Source of the DNA: Chrysophaeum taylorii
Lineage: Eukaryota > Sar > Pelagophyceae > Pelagomonadales > Pelagomonadaceae
Assembly: GCA_029834535.1 (NCBI GenBank)
Contig: JAQMWT010000240.1
Coordinates: 1 to 64,000, forward strand
Length of the DNA stretch: 64,000 nucleotides
Reading direction: 5' to 3'
Under the pieces are notes generated by a model. The model was given only the letters and a program-made list of their open reading frames with translations, ran no database searches and was not told the DNA's origin. Made by a program: the position numbers and the translations under genes. Shown piece by piece: positions 10,301 through 19,205 of this stretch; the stretch's first letter is position 1; every line of letters starts with the position of its first letter.

Positions 10301-12180
10301 AGGTGATGCAGTTCAGGATAGCGGGTGATCAGATGCTGAATGAAGGGGGTAATAGAGGGGCTGTCGGATGAATAGTCGAGTGAATCATTCGGAGTGCCCT
10401 TTAAGAAGCGAAGTAAAACATAAAAGTGTAAAAGGTGGTTCTGGTCGGGGTTGTGCATCCCCTTGCAGCATTTGTTGCACAAGGTGGTGATATCAGGTCG
10501 ACATGTGACCACAGACACGTAAATGCTGGTGCCACAGTAGAAGGGAAAGTATTGGCGTAATACGTCTAAGGTAGTAGCCAAGTCTGAGAAAAAGTTAGTA
10601 GAAGGGTTTTGGGTGAGGATGTCCGAATAGGGGACGTCTAGACTATGTAGGTTGAGCTTATGCTCAGCAAGCATCTTGGTGATCTTCGCTGCTACATTCA
10701 GAGTGAGATGACCAGCGGAGACATTGTAGTGAATATCGATGCCAAGAAAGGATCTGATGTTGTCATGCCACCTACCTTTGCCATATTCCGTCTCCAGACC
10801 AATGCGAAGAGATGTAATTTTGGCAGTGTTGGTACCAGTGATCAATAGGTCATCGACTGAAACAGAGAGTAAAACCCATTTGTTGATAGATCGATCCCAA
10901 TTGATATAGAGGCAAGTGTCGACTTGAGAGCGTTCGAACTCATGTTGTCGAAGAAACGAGTCGAGTTTGATGTTCCACAACAAAGCTGACTGTTTGAGGC
11001 CATAGAGAGCATTGACGAGTCGGAGAGCGAGCTTCGACTCTGGATGGTTCTTCTGTATCTGCTGGAAAAGATTTTGCGGGACACGTATTCCTCGAGGGAA
11101 GTCGATCCATACTGGGCGATCGAGCGCCGATTGGATGAATGCCTGAGGAATGTCCGCGTGCGCAACCGGGAGCTTGTGCTTCACAGCGATGGCGAGCAGC
11201 AGCCGGTTGGTGGCAAGCATTGCGGTTGGGGAGGATGTGGCATAAAAGTCAATGCCTACACGTGCCAAGAAACCTCGGGCGATTAGACGAGCTTTATAGC
11301 GGTCTGGAGTGCCGTCAGCAAAATACTTGATCTTCAGCACGAGTTTCGCCGAGATAGACGAACGGTCTGGCGGTAAAGATTCAAGCTTGAAGACACCATT
11401 GGAGCACAATCCTTCAATTTCTTTGCGAATCGAAGCGATATGCTTTAACTTCTCTTCTTCGTTGAGTCCTTTGAGTTCGACAATCTTTTCAGGCTCATAG
11501 ACAATATCTTCAGCGGTCACGAGCCGTAACACGACGAGATCGATGTGCTGCAAATCATAGTCCATGACTTCTTGTAGAATATCTTGATTCGGATCACTTT
11601 GACTTAGGAAGAGGTGTCCGAGTTTGCCAGAATCATGTATGAAGGCATGCCTGGGACGAGAAGCTAGGTGGTAGTGTTGATGCGCTGAGATGTCCCACAA
11701 AAGAGAGGAACCCATACAACAGAATTCTTGGTTCCATTGACACGCATAGTACGCTGCCGGTGACAGTTCGTCGTGGCACACATAGTTCTCGAGAACAGAA
11801 TTGTCGTTATCAAGGTGGTCAACCAATACAGATGAGTGGTACGGCTTCCTTGGGAAGTCAACATACGAGAGTTCTGCGTCGATTTCTCTCTGCAAATCCA
11901 GTGCGGTGCCGCCCATGATACCATAGTCTTGTGTGATACTTGCTAGGAGACATCCTTTCGGGACATCATTTGGCGGCTTAGCATCTCTTCGAATGTTGAG
12001 ATCAGAGGCGATGCTTGCGGCGTGGCCCTGGTGCAGAGCGCTGACACTGATGAGGAACATCAATGTGCTGGACATGTTGGCTGTGGCGTGAGCCGTGGAT
12101 TGCTCCTGCTGGTATTTCCATTTGCGACCATACTCTGAGGCGATAATGCGTCTGGTGAAGAGTTTTTCCATCGTCAACAC
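10141..12180 (-). CDS. Reverse transcriptase ORF of copia element 2
   Basis: A 679-codon open frame. About 230 residues of linker precede RT, which begins near 11.35 kb: KLVLKIKYFADG, DRYKARLIARGF, HADIPQAFIQSAL, NALYGLKQSALLWN and the catalytic SVSVDDLLITGTN (VDD box). The connection region and the first RNase H strand (CFTDGSFADRS) are in the same frame. This is the longest intact part of the element. It makes cDNA of the element RNA inside the virus-like particle, by analogy with Ty1. Confidence 0.85.
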   Translation of the reverse strand: MLTMEKLFTRRIIASEYGRKWKYQQEQSTAHATANMSSTLMFLISVSALHQGHAASIASDLNIRRDAKPPNDVPKGCLLASITQDYGIMGGTALDLQREIDAELSYVDFPRKPYHSSVLVDHLDNDNSVLENYVCHDELSPAAYYACQWNQEFCCMGSSLLWDISAHQHYHLASRPRHAFIHDSGKLGHLFLSQSDPNQDILQEVMDYDLQHIDLVVLRLVTAEDIVYEPEKIVELKGLNEEEKLKHIASIRKEIEGLCSNGVFKLESLPPDRSSISAKLVLKIKYFADGTPDRYKARLIARGFLARVGIDFYATSSPTAMLATNRLLLAIAVKHKLPVAHADIPQAFIQSALDRPVWIDFPRGIRVPQNLFQQIQKNHPESKLALRLVNALYGLKQSALLWNIKLDSFLRQHEFERSQVDTCLYINWDRSINKWVLLSVSVDDLLITGTNTAKITSLRIGLETEYGKGRWHDNIRSFLGIDIHYNVSAGHLTLNVAAKITKMLAEHKLNLHSLDVPYSDILTQNPSTNFFSDLATTLDVLRQYFPFYCGTSIYVSVVTCRPDITTLCNKCCKGMHNPDQNHLLHFYVLLRFLKGTPNDSLDYSSDSPSITPFIQHLITRYPELHHLRSPIICFTDGSFADRSDPRLRSNSGACIFVFGNLVFWSSKRQTLTSKKHHGS

Positions 12181-12690
12181 GCTTCACGATATAGAGTTGA
12201 TCCTTAGGGATGCGAAATCCGCGTTCGTCCCTGAGATCTGCGTTGAGCTTGTCGCTCTGGTTGCGATGCACGAGAACTGGAGTAAAACCTGAATCGTCGA
12301 GAACAACCTCTAGGCGATCTTTTCGTTTGGGCATCGGAATGCTACCATCCGGCGGAGGTGGCCGGTTGAGGAACGAAAAATCCTGTTCAGGTGTCGCGTC
12401 GCTGACGGGACTTGAATCAGCAGAGGGAGTTGGATCCAGTTCTTTGTGTTCGTCGTCATCGCTAGGTTTATCATCGTGCTCGTCATCGTGAGTCTCGCCC
12501 TCATTTTGCGATTCCTGTCTAACTTCCGGCATTTGCTTTTCGCTTATAGCTGGTATGTTCGCTTATAGCTGGTAGCGGGTCCTCTTGTCGTGCCTCTGTT
12601 GGGATCTGTGCGAGTGCTTTGATCCGTTCGATCTCCTTGTTACGGTTGACTGGCATGTCTGCGTCAACATGAAAGTCGTTAGAGGTGACG
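12181..12690 (-). pseudogene. Integrase-RT linker of copia element 2
   Basis: Read through two frames (starts near 12690 and 12532). It is highly acidic and low-complexity (runs of D, E, P), followed by a segment around DRLEVVLDDSGFTPVL. There is no enzymatic motif. Each junction requires a +1 shift relative to the preceding segment. Confidence 0.55.
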
Positions 12691-13825
12691 ATTTTTCCAT
12701 ATCGCCTCTGATGTAACAAGCAAGATAGAGCTGTGAACACCACGGATAAATCGGTCCGTTCCGGGGAGGTTCGGGAGATAGTTGTTACTATGAAAGTAAG
12801 ATGCGGAGACGCTGGAGGGTTCCAACTTGTGACTTTGAGGGTAGACAAAAGTGACAGGTTCGCCAACGGGGAGAAGCTTCAAGAGCGGTGCCATAGGTGA
12901 CATGATACGCCAAGGAACGGTGCATGTCATGTTTGTGCGCGAGGGCAGTCCACGAGAGCGCTGGTTGTCGGCTTGGCTCTTATGCAGGAGAGCAAATGGG
13001 TGATAATACTCAGCGGCAATAGACTTTCCTTCGATGCGTACACTGCGATACACTGCGAAGGTTGAGGAGACGAACTACGGTGCCTCGGTGTTTTCCTTGA
13101 TAATGTTTTCAGCAAAATTCCGCTGGTGGAGGTGGCGACCAAGGATTTGAAATTGGATGCCAAGTTGCACCTTGAGGGGGTGGAAAGCTTCAGAGCGGAA
13201 AGTTGAGAATGCATCAGACGATATGATCTTCACACTGACATCGAATTCGACCTTCGACCTTAATCACATTGACAACATAGAGGATGCCGGCCAGAAAATC
13301 CTGTGCGTCTAATTTCCGCAGGAAATAGACCCACTTGTGTGCTGAGATAATACACACGAAGTGAATGATGTAGCGAAATCCGCCGTAGCACTTGCTGATG
13401 CTCGGGTATGATACATCCGTGTGGATGTGTTGGCCAGGAGCATAGGCCAGTTCATCCTGTGACCAGGAATTTTTCTTGTGACTGAAGCTTACATGCGACT
13501 GGCAGCGCTTGCATTCCCTGCAGTCTTGCAGATACCGATCATCACCTGGGAGAAGATTCGTTACATTAGCGGCAATCGTGCGGCGAAGAATCTCTGGTTG
13601 CAGGTGGTGTATGCGGTGCCAGGGAGTGACCAAAAGCACTCTTTTGGCGTGCTGAATGGTGCCGGGCTTGTTCAAGGGAGGCAGAGCAGCAGTCGAAGCG
13701 CTGGGGGGGGCTGGGTCGCTTGTCGACTCGGATCTTAGCAACGGCTGCCTCGGCAAGAAGCGTCTCGAGGTTTGTCGATTTGCTTGGTCTGCGGATCGCA
13801 TCATGGTGAGCATCTGCAACATCAT
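12690..13825 (-). pseudogene. Integrase of copia element 2
   Basis: The zinc finger is HRIHH...CRECKRC (about 13.59-13.50 kb). The first catalytic Asp is in HIHTDVSY (about 13.41 kb). After a +1 shift the core gives SVKIISSDAFSTFRSEAFHP, with the second Asp at 13215, and Glu in NFAENIIKE 35 residues later (about 13110): a clear D,D-x34-E. A TAG near 13076 interrupts the frame, after which the C-terminal portion continues to about 12690. The enzyme would insert element cDNA into the genome, but this copy is broken. Confidence 0.8.
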
Positions 13826-15614
13826 TGAAGAGGGAGGTGAGGTTCAGGTCTTCCTCTGCTAAGAGACGGCTGGAGATGACCGAGAAAAATTCTGCAACCT
13901 GGTTGATGTCTCCGGGGCTGGGGATGCCATGGCGTATCGTGGCCCATTCGACGTGAAGGTTCACGTGGTGGTGCGATTCGTGGAATGCGAGGACAGCGCT
14001 GTACTTTGCCTGCAGTATGTGGTGCGGGACGGCGTTGGCCAGTGCCTTAAACGCGAAGTACGGCGGGTGCTGTTGGAACAGTCGGAGCAGTTCCGGGTCC
14101 GAGTGGTGTCCAAACTTTGCGATTTCGTTGAGGGTCGCATAGCGGATGTGGTCTGGAGAAATCAGCAGCAAGGCGTTGGAGTAGCTCGTGTTGGTTGGGT
14201 ACGAGCCAGTGACCGAGTAACACTTTGTGCTTTTCTGAAGTGTGTCTCCGATGTGGCCGACGTAGTCCGCGTAAGTGGAACGTGCTTTGGACATAATGAG
14301 TCCCTTGGGGTCATCGAGAGCAATTCGCCTTCGTGAGTCGATCGCGGCAAAGCCAGGATGCGAACGATTTATATAGTGGACCCAAGTGGACGGGCGCGAG
14401 CAGCTGTGAGCGGCGGCCAAGGAGGTGGTGTAGGCGACGACCAGAAAGGCGGTGCCCTTGGGAACATCCAGGGAAAAGGAGTGCGTTGGGGAGAAGACTG
14501 CGGGTTGATGGGAACAGTCCAAGATCTGAGGGGGCCTGGAATGTAGTGTGAGGGAGGCGCGCGAGAAGTAGCCACATGCGACGGCAGTAGCGGCGGTGCC
14601 GGTGATGGCTCCATCCAAATGGTAAGCACATTGAGACTCGGAGGCATGAAAACAGCGGAGGGTGTTCCAAGCGGCGAGAGTTGGGTGTTGCGATAAATGG
14701 TTGTGCAGCAATGTGAAAAACCAGGAGTAGGAAATGGACTCCATTGTGACGTAGGGGGTGCCGTCGGCGTCTAGACCGAGGTCCGTGAAGGGCTTGGTGA
14801 GGCGTGCGAGCATTTGGCAGATGCGGGCATTCTCAGAAATCGAGAGTTTCGAGGCGTTGGCGGGCTTGTAGGAGTAGATGGCCTTGTGCTGGTAGTAGTC
14901 CAAGGTGGAGCGGGGCACTGTACCACGAAGGGCGGGTTTGGCGATCCAGAGATCGTCAGGGATGGTGTGACTGGGGTAAGGGAGAGGAACCATGCTCGGA
15001 GGCGAGGTTAACCAAGTAGAGGCGGTTTTCTCGAGGTTGTAGCCGGTGAGCTGGTGTCGGGCATACACAGCGAGATAGCGTGTCTTGCTGATGACATCAC
15101 CAAAAGCAGAGGCATTGTAGACGCCGGAATGGCGGAAGTAGCCTAAGCGCTGGTAACTTTTAGCTAGTTGAGCATACTCGTGGTGAGTTCGGGGGTTGGG
15201 AGGTACGTTCTCGACAGTGGCGTAGGTCGGGAGCGTGCAACGAACGAAGCGGATTTGTTCTTTGACGAAAAGGTCGGCGGTGACCTGAGTGGCATAGCCG
15301 TCGTATTCTTTCATTACACTCAGATGTTGACAGGGCAATGTAAAAACTGCCAGGTCGAATGGAGGTAGTCGTATTTTGCCGGTTTGGAGTGCGGCATTGA
15401 GTTTCTTTAGGTCCGCATAGTGCTGGGCGTGCGGGAAGAGTTGTTGCGCACGGGTGCGCATGATATCGTTATTTTCGCAGGTGACCACGACAGTAAAGGC
15501 GTTTGTCGAATCGTTTGCGAAAAGTGTCGAAACCTTCCTGGTGAAGTCCACCTGCAATAATGGCTGTTTTGAGCGGAGGGGGTTGTGTTTGCACAGAGAG
15601 GTCTGCGGAGCCAT
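13566..15614 (-). CDS. Cytosine-5 DNA methyltransferase domain inside copia element 2
   Basis: A 682-codon open frame. In order: motif II-like TVVVTCENND (residues 41-50); motif IV FTLPCQHLSV with the catalytic Pro-Cys-Gln (Cys95, codon near 15332); motif VI ATVENVPP (Glu135-Asn-Val); motif VIII NASAFGDVISKTRYLAVYAR (168-186); a roughly 280-residue variable, target-recognition-sized region; motif IX-like IRYATLNEIAKFG (490-502); and motif X ALANAVPHHILQAKYSAV (524-541). Motif I lies just upstream in the preceding frame. The family transfers methyl from S-adenosylmethionine to C5 of cytosine in DNA. The last 130 residues are linker to integrase. The frame itself has no stop, so selection may have kept it. 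In motif VIII the usual Pro-Gln is replaced. An RNA methyltransferase of the TRDMT1 type is less likely given the motif spacing, but cannot be excluded by eye. Confidence 0.82.
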   Translation of the reverse strand: MAPQTSLCKHNPLRSKQPLLQVDFTRKVSTLFANDSTNAFTVVVTCENNDIMRTRAQQLFPHAQHYADLKKLNAALQTGKIRLPPFDLAVFTLPCQHLSVMKEYDGYATQVTADLFVKEQIRFVRCTLPTYATVENVPPNPRTHHEYAQLAKSYQRLGYFRHSGVYNASAFGDVISKTRYLAVYARHQLTGYNLEKTASTWLTSPPSMVPLPYPSHTIPDDLWIAKPALRGTVPRSTLDYYQHKAIYSYKPANASKLSISENARICQMLARLTKPFTDLGLDADGTPYVTMESISYSWFFTLLHNHLSQHPTLAAWNTLRCFHASESQCAYHLDGAITGTAATAVACGYFSRASLTLHSRPPQILDCSHQPAVFSPTHSFSLDVPKGTAFLVVAYTTSLAAAHSCSRPSTWVHYINRSHPGFAAIDSRRRIALDDPKGLIMSKARSTYADYVGHIGDTLQKSTKCYSVTGSYPTNTSYSNALLLISPDHIRYATLNEIAKFGHHSDPELLRLFQQHPPYFAFKALANAVPHHILQAKYSAVLAFHESHHHVNLHVEWATIRHGIPSPGDINQVAEFFSVISSRLLAEEDLNLTSLFNDVADAHHDAIRRPSKSTNLETLLAEAAVAKIRVDKRPSPPQRFDCCSASLEQARHHSARQKSAFGHSLAPHTPPATRDSSPHDCR

Positions 15615-16254
15615 TGAAGGCGTAGTGGACGACAGGATGTTTGAGGTTGAGCAGTTCGTTTAGATACAGGGAATGATTCTGTAACTTGGCGAAATCAAGC
15701 ATGTGCGATTTTGAGAGTGTCTTGGCGACATGCTGTGTGATGTGTGCAATCTCATCCTTGAGTGACATTCGTTTTCTTGTGTGGAAACTGAGCACAGTTG
15801 CGAATGTTTGCTTTGGATGGGACGGCAGGGACAACAGGCCGTTTGGTTTGCGAGTGGCGAGTACGACGGCGGTCTTTCCTAGAAGTGTCGTATAATCGTG
15901 CGGGTCGAAGGTTGAGGACTTTAGAAGTTCATAGAGGTATGGCTCGTGGGGCAGTGGCGGATCTGTGGCTTGGACATGCAAAGCTTTGAGCTGGGATGTT
16001 GCTATAACTTGAAGACCTTGCCTGAATTGCGGGACGACCATAAATACGAGATATAAAGCGTAACCGGCTGTGTCTTTGGTATCCTTTGAGGAGAGACCTG
16101 CAGCCTGCAAATACAGCGGTTTAACACCGATGAAGTGGCTGGCGAGGGTGCCTCGTCCCGTATGAATGGTGTGTTCGGGAATCCGGCGTATGGTCTCAGG
16201 AACAAAGTTGTGAATTGTGCGCGTGAAGCAAAAAAATGCGCCACCGTCAATCAA
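15469..16254 (-). CDS. Protease-like segment plus methyltransferase motif I, copia element 2
   Basis: The open frame reads TSLIDGGAFFCFTRT at its start, resembling the retropepsin D-[ST]-G-A active site (here D-G-G-A). About 200 residues later it gives LKTAIIAGGLHQEGFDTF (about 15.57-15.52 kb), the FxGxGG-like motif I that binds S-adenosylmethionine. The methyltransferase then continues in the next frame, so a single +1 shift around 15.50-15.53 kb separates motifs I and II. No ATG is visible at the beginning (the apparent start is TTG), as expected for an internal polyprotein segment. Confidence 0.65.
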   Translation of the reverse strand: MIDGGAFFCFTRTIHNFVPETIRRIPEHTIHTGRGTLASHFIGVKPLYLQAAGLSSKDTKDTAGYALYLVFMVVPQFRQGLQVIATSQLKALHVQATDPPLPHEPYLYELLKSSTFDPHDYTTLLGKTAVVLATRKPNGLLSLPSHPKQTFATVLSFHTRKRMSLKDEIAHITQHVAKTLSKSHMLDFAKLQNHSLYLNELLNLKHPVVHYAFNGSADLSVQTQPPPLKTAIIAGGLHQEGFDTFRKRFDKRLYCRGHLRK

Positions 16255-16294
16255 TGAGGTTTCGGTGCCGGGTCCATTGCATCCGTGCAGCGAG

Positions 16295-18651
16295 TTAGTC
16301 TTCTTTGAGGTTTTTCCTGGAGAATAAGTTGCACAAAGAAAATCTGCGACTCAAGGTGAGATAGTTGATGAGGTCGGGAAATTCGTCATCTTGAGGTTTG
16401 ATGCCTGATGGAGTAAGATGTGGTTGGCGGCACAGGCGTCGTCGGCAACCATCAGCGAAAAAGCCGACTCTTTTGGAGAGCACGCATGTAGTCACTGTGG
16501 CGTTGTGCGTAACTTCGGCGGAGTCATCTTCATCATTGATTTCGGGAATGGTGTCGTCGTAGAGGTTTATCTGACCGTTGTCGTCATAGAAACCGAGGTG
16601 TCCTTTGTCGTCTTGTTCATCGGTTTCGGCTTCGCCCTCATCAGGTGGATCGTCCTGGGGATCGGACGTTAACATCTGGAGAAATTCTGCGGCGTCGTTT
16701 TCGGCTTCGGAGAGAAGTATCTCGTCGGAGATGGTGGTGATGAGGTTGATTAGCTTGTTTCATGCGCTCGGAGCTGGACGTATGTTGGCGACCGGCTTGG
16801 CTAAGATTCCGTGTGGTTTGGAGGTTGCGACGGACTTCACGAAGGGGGACCTTGAAGCGTTGGTCAGGAGTAGATGGTTTGGGTGGATGAGGTTGTGTGG
16901 GGAAGGTGACCTTGCGAAGATGCGGGTGCTCGCGTTTGTCAGGGGTGACAGGAGGAGCACGGGGACGTTGCTTGTTCTTCGGTGGGGTGACAGGGGTGGC
17001 CTTGGGCTTAGGACTGTCATTGATGTCGTAGTAAGACGGGGAGCGAGGATTTGGAAGCTTTTTGTTAGGAGGGGGCTTCTTGAGGTGCCGCGAAATTTGC
17101 TTTTTGCGGTAGGCGTGGAGTTGGTGAATGAGGTCATTGTCTTCCTCTTGATCAAGATTGGCCTCCGTGAGAAAAACGGCGACGGGGTCGGTGTCTTCAA
17201 TGGGGTCCGGTGGGGTGTCGTCTTCAGAGGGAGAGGTGTCATCATCGTCTTCGGTGAGGTGGAGACCATGACGGCGGGAGCGAAAGCGGGGGTTGTCTTT
17301 GTCTTTTGTGGGCAGACGACCAAAGTCCGCAACGAAACGCAATGGCTTGAAGCTGAGAGTTGGGTGAGGCTTGAGGTGAGCCCAAAAGTTGCGCTCAAAC
17401 GTTGAAATAACGGTGATGCGAGCGATGAGCTCAGGAAGGTGGTGGATGGCTTCCTTGTCTTCGTCGAACAACAGCGAGTCGTTGGGAGTGCGGAGACAGT
17501 TAGCAAGACGTGCGAAGCCCTTGATGTCTGTTGGGGCGCGGGAGTCAAGCAAGCTTGGGGGGTACTTGAAGCGGAGAATTTGGTGGATTTCCTCGAGGAA
17601 GGATCTTGTTGTCGGGAAGTTGGAGAGAAGCGTCTGTTGTTTTTTATCTGGCGCAGTTGCTGCTGGACATGGCGCATGTAGTCAATGTAGTGAGCAGGCT
17701 CATGTATTTATGGGTTGAACGGCGTGTCCAGAAAGGCATGATAGACGTAATGCGCATGGTGGATGAGGTTCTGGCCCGTGTGCTTGTCGAGTGCTAGGCG
17801 AACTTGAAGCACAAATTCGAGTCCTATCGGATAGGAAGATCCGAGTGCATCGATTTCGTCGTATGCTGGGTGCTTGACGGAGTCGCTACCGGCATGTAGG
17901 AAACGGCGAAAGAGGGGGCGTGCGGTCTCGCGGAGTTATACGATGAAGTCGGCTTCTTTTCCTTGGAGGTGAGGTTGCGTTATCGGATATAACGATTGCC
18001 TTTCGTCATATCGGTCGGGTTCTCGTCTTTGTCTTTGAGTTCTTAGAGCTTTTGTCTCGTAGACGTTGTCCAGGAAGTGCTTGCCGAACTTCCGGTAGAC
18101 ACCCTTGTGGTAGACGTAACGACCTTGAAAATCTGGCGTGTTCCCGGCGGTAGAGTGGTTGGTCGGGGTCCTTGTCGTATTCGTCGATACAGTGGCTTAG
18201 GAGAGCGAGCGTCAGCGAGATCATTAGATCCGCGCAAGACGGATTCCCACGTGTAGAAACCCTGTAGGAAGTACTGAGTTATGCCTGTTTCGGGCATCAG
18301 ATGTTCGACGAGCATTTGGGGTGTGACTTGCGCGTTGTCCATCGACTTGAGGACGGCGCTAGGTGCGTCACTACGAAAGGTGTTAACTTTAGTCTTGGGA
18401 TCTTGTTGAGCCGGAGTGGGAGGCGGAGCCGCAGCAGCGACGGCAGGTGGTGGTGCTTGCGTTGCTTGCACTTGGGTGGCCAACGCGCTTAATTGAGCCA
18501 TAAAGCGAGCTTCTTGGTCTCGGGGCATCTCTTTTTGATGCCGAGCTTCGTACGCTTGAGCTTGTTGTTGCATGTCTCTTTGGTACTTGGCTTCGAAGCG
18601 AGCTTCTTGTTCTTTCATCTCCTTCTGGAGTTCTTGTTGATTGGTTGGCAT
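16295..18651 (-). pseudogene. Gag region of copia element 2
   Basis: Begins at an ATG at 18651, 86 bases inside the LTR. The first about 70 residues are Gln/Glu/Arg-rich and predicted coiled coil (MPTNQQELQKEMKEQEARFE), then a Pro/Ala hinge, then a capsid-like part that passes through several frames. Further segments include YRKFGKHFLDNVYE near 18.1 kb and the 16641-17552 frame, which is rich in acidic stretches and then Lys/Pro/Arg and may bind nucleic acid. An acidic segment at 16295-16675 precedes protease. In-frame stops occur near 17.7-17.9 kb. No CCHC zinc knuckle was found. Confidence 0.6.
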
Positions 18652-18720
18652 TTTGCTTGGGTTCAGGAACGTCAGTGAGCGGGACTCGTCTCGAAATAAA
18701 TCCTGAGGCTCTGCTGATAC

Positions 18721-18735
18721 CGGGACTGGTGCCCA
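18721..18735 (-). promoter_or_regulatory. Primer-binding site of copia element 2
   Basis: On the minus strand, four bases after the LTR end, TGGGCACCAGTCCCG begins with TGG, complementary to a tRNA CCA end. Position and sequence fit a minus-strand primer-binding site. The tRNA species was not identified. Confidence 0.55.
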
Positions 18736-18739
18736 ATAC

Positions 18740-18937
18740 CTAGAGAACAGTAATCACAACTGTGTTACCCTTCAGCAGAGCGTGAGAACAGTGGTAGTCT
18801 GTCCTCGAATCTGTCTCCTAATCGAGGACAGCCGGCGTGAATAACACAGCGTTTTTTTTTTAAATCAAAAAGGTGGCAAAGTTAAGGGAACTAGAATAGG
18901 GGGTACTATAACCCTAATTCAGATTTTCTATCTCTAC
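18740..18937 (-). repeat. 5' LTR of copia element 2
   Basis: 198 bp, uninterrupted partner of 9216-9636. It contains an inverted pair TCCTCGAAT/ATCGAGGAC and an A/T-rich run. The differences from the other LTR (substitutions plus a few indels) indicate an insertion that is not brand new. Confidence 0.85.
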
Positions 18938-19205
18938 CGCGGCGCGGCCGACGCTTGCGCTGTGGGCAGCAGCTTTTCCCCGCATCCAAGCAGGGGAGTA
19001 GTAGTGTGGCGGTCCTAAATTCGTTCATTCATTTCACTCATTCCGCCGCTACTCGAATAAATAATAAACAGTTCGAAAAGAGCACATGTTGTTGTTGTTG
19101 TTGTTGTTGTTCTTGTTGTTGTTGTTGTTGTTGTTTGGAGATTCCAAGCTCCGGCACCACCACCACGAATCGCGGGACTAATTAATAAAAAGGTGAGAAA
19201 GAAAC
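18938..19205. repeat. (GTT)n microsatellite, intergenic
   Basis: A (TTG)n run with one interruption at about 19087-19136, between the copia element and the 3' end of SMU1. No gene seen. Confidence 0.7.

Larger units (their letters stand above)
9216..18937 (-). mobile_element. Ty1/copia retrotransposon carrying a cytosine-5 DNA methyltransferase
   Basis: A 9.7 kb element on the minus strand, bounded by two related LTRs. Reading 5' to 3' (right to left): LTR, primer-binding site, gag with coiled coil, acidic linker, protease-like segment, C5 DNA methyltransferase, integrase (HHCC then D,D-34-E), linker, reverse transcriptase, RNase H, LTR. Gag-PR-IN-RT-RH is the copia order; the methyltransferase is an extra domain between PR and IN. 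The coding sequence is broken into many frames, and an in-frame TAG lies in integrase near 13076, so this copy is not autonomous now. No target-site duplication was visible (AACAT on one side, CGCGG on the other), which suggests rearrangement or an inter-element recombinant. The left LTR is interrupted by a LINE fragment. Confidence 0.9.
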
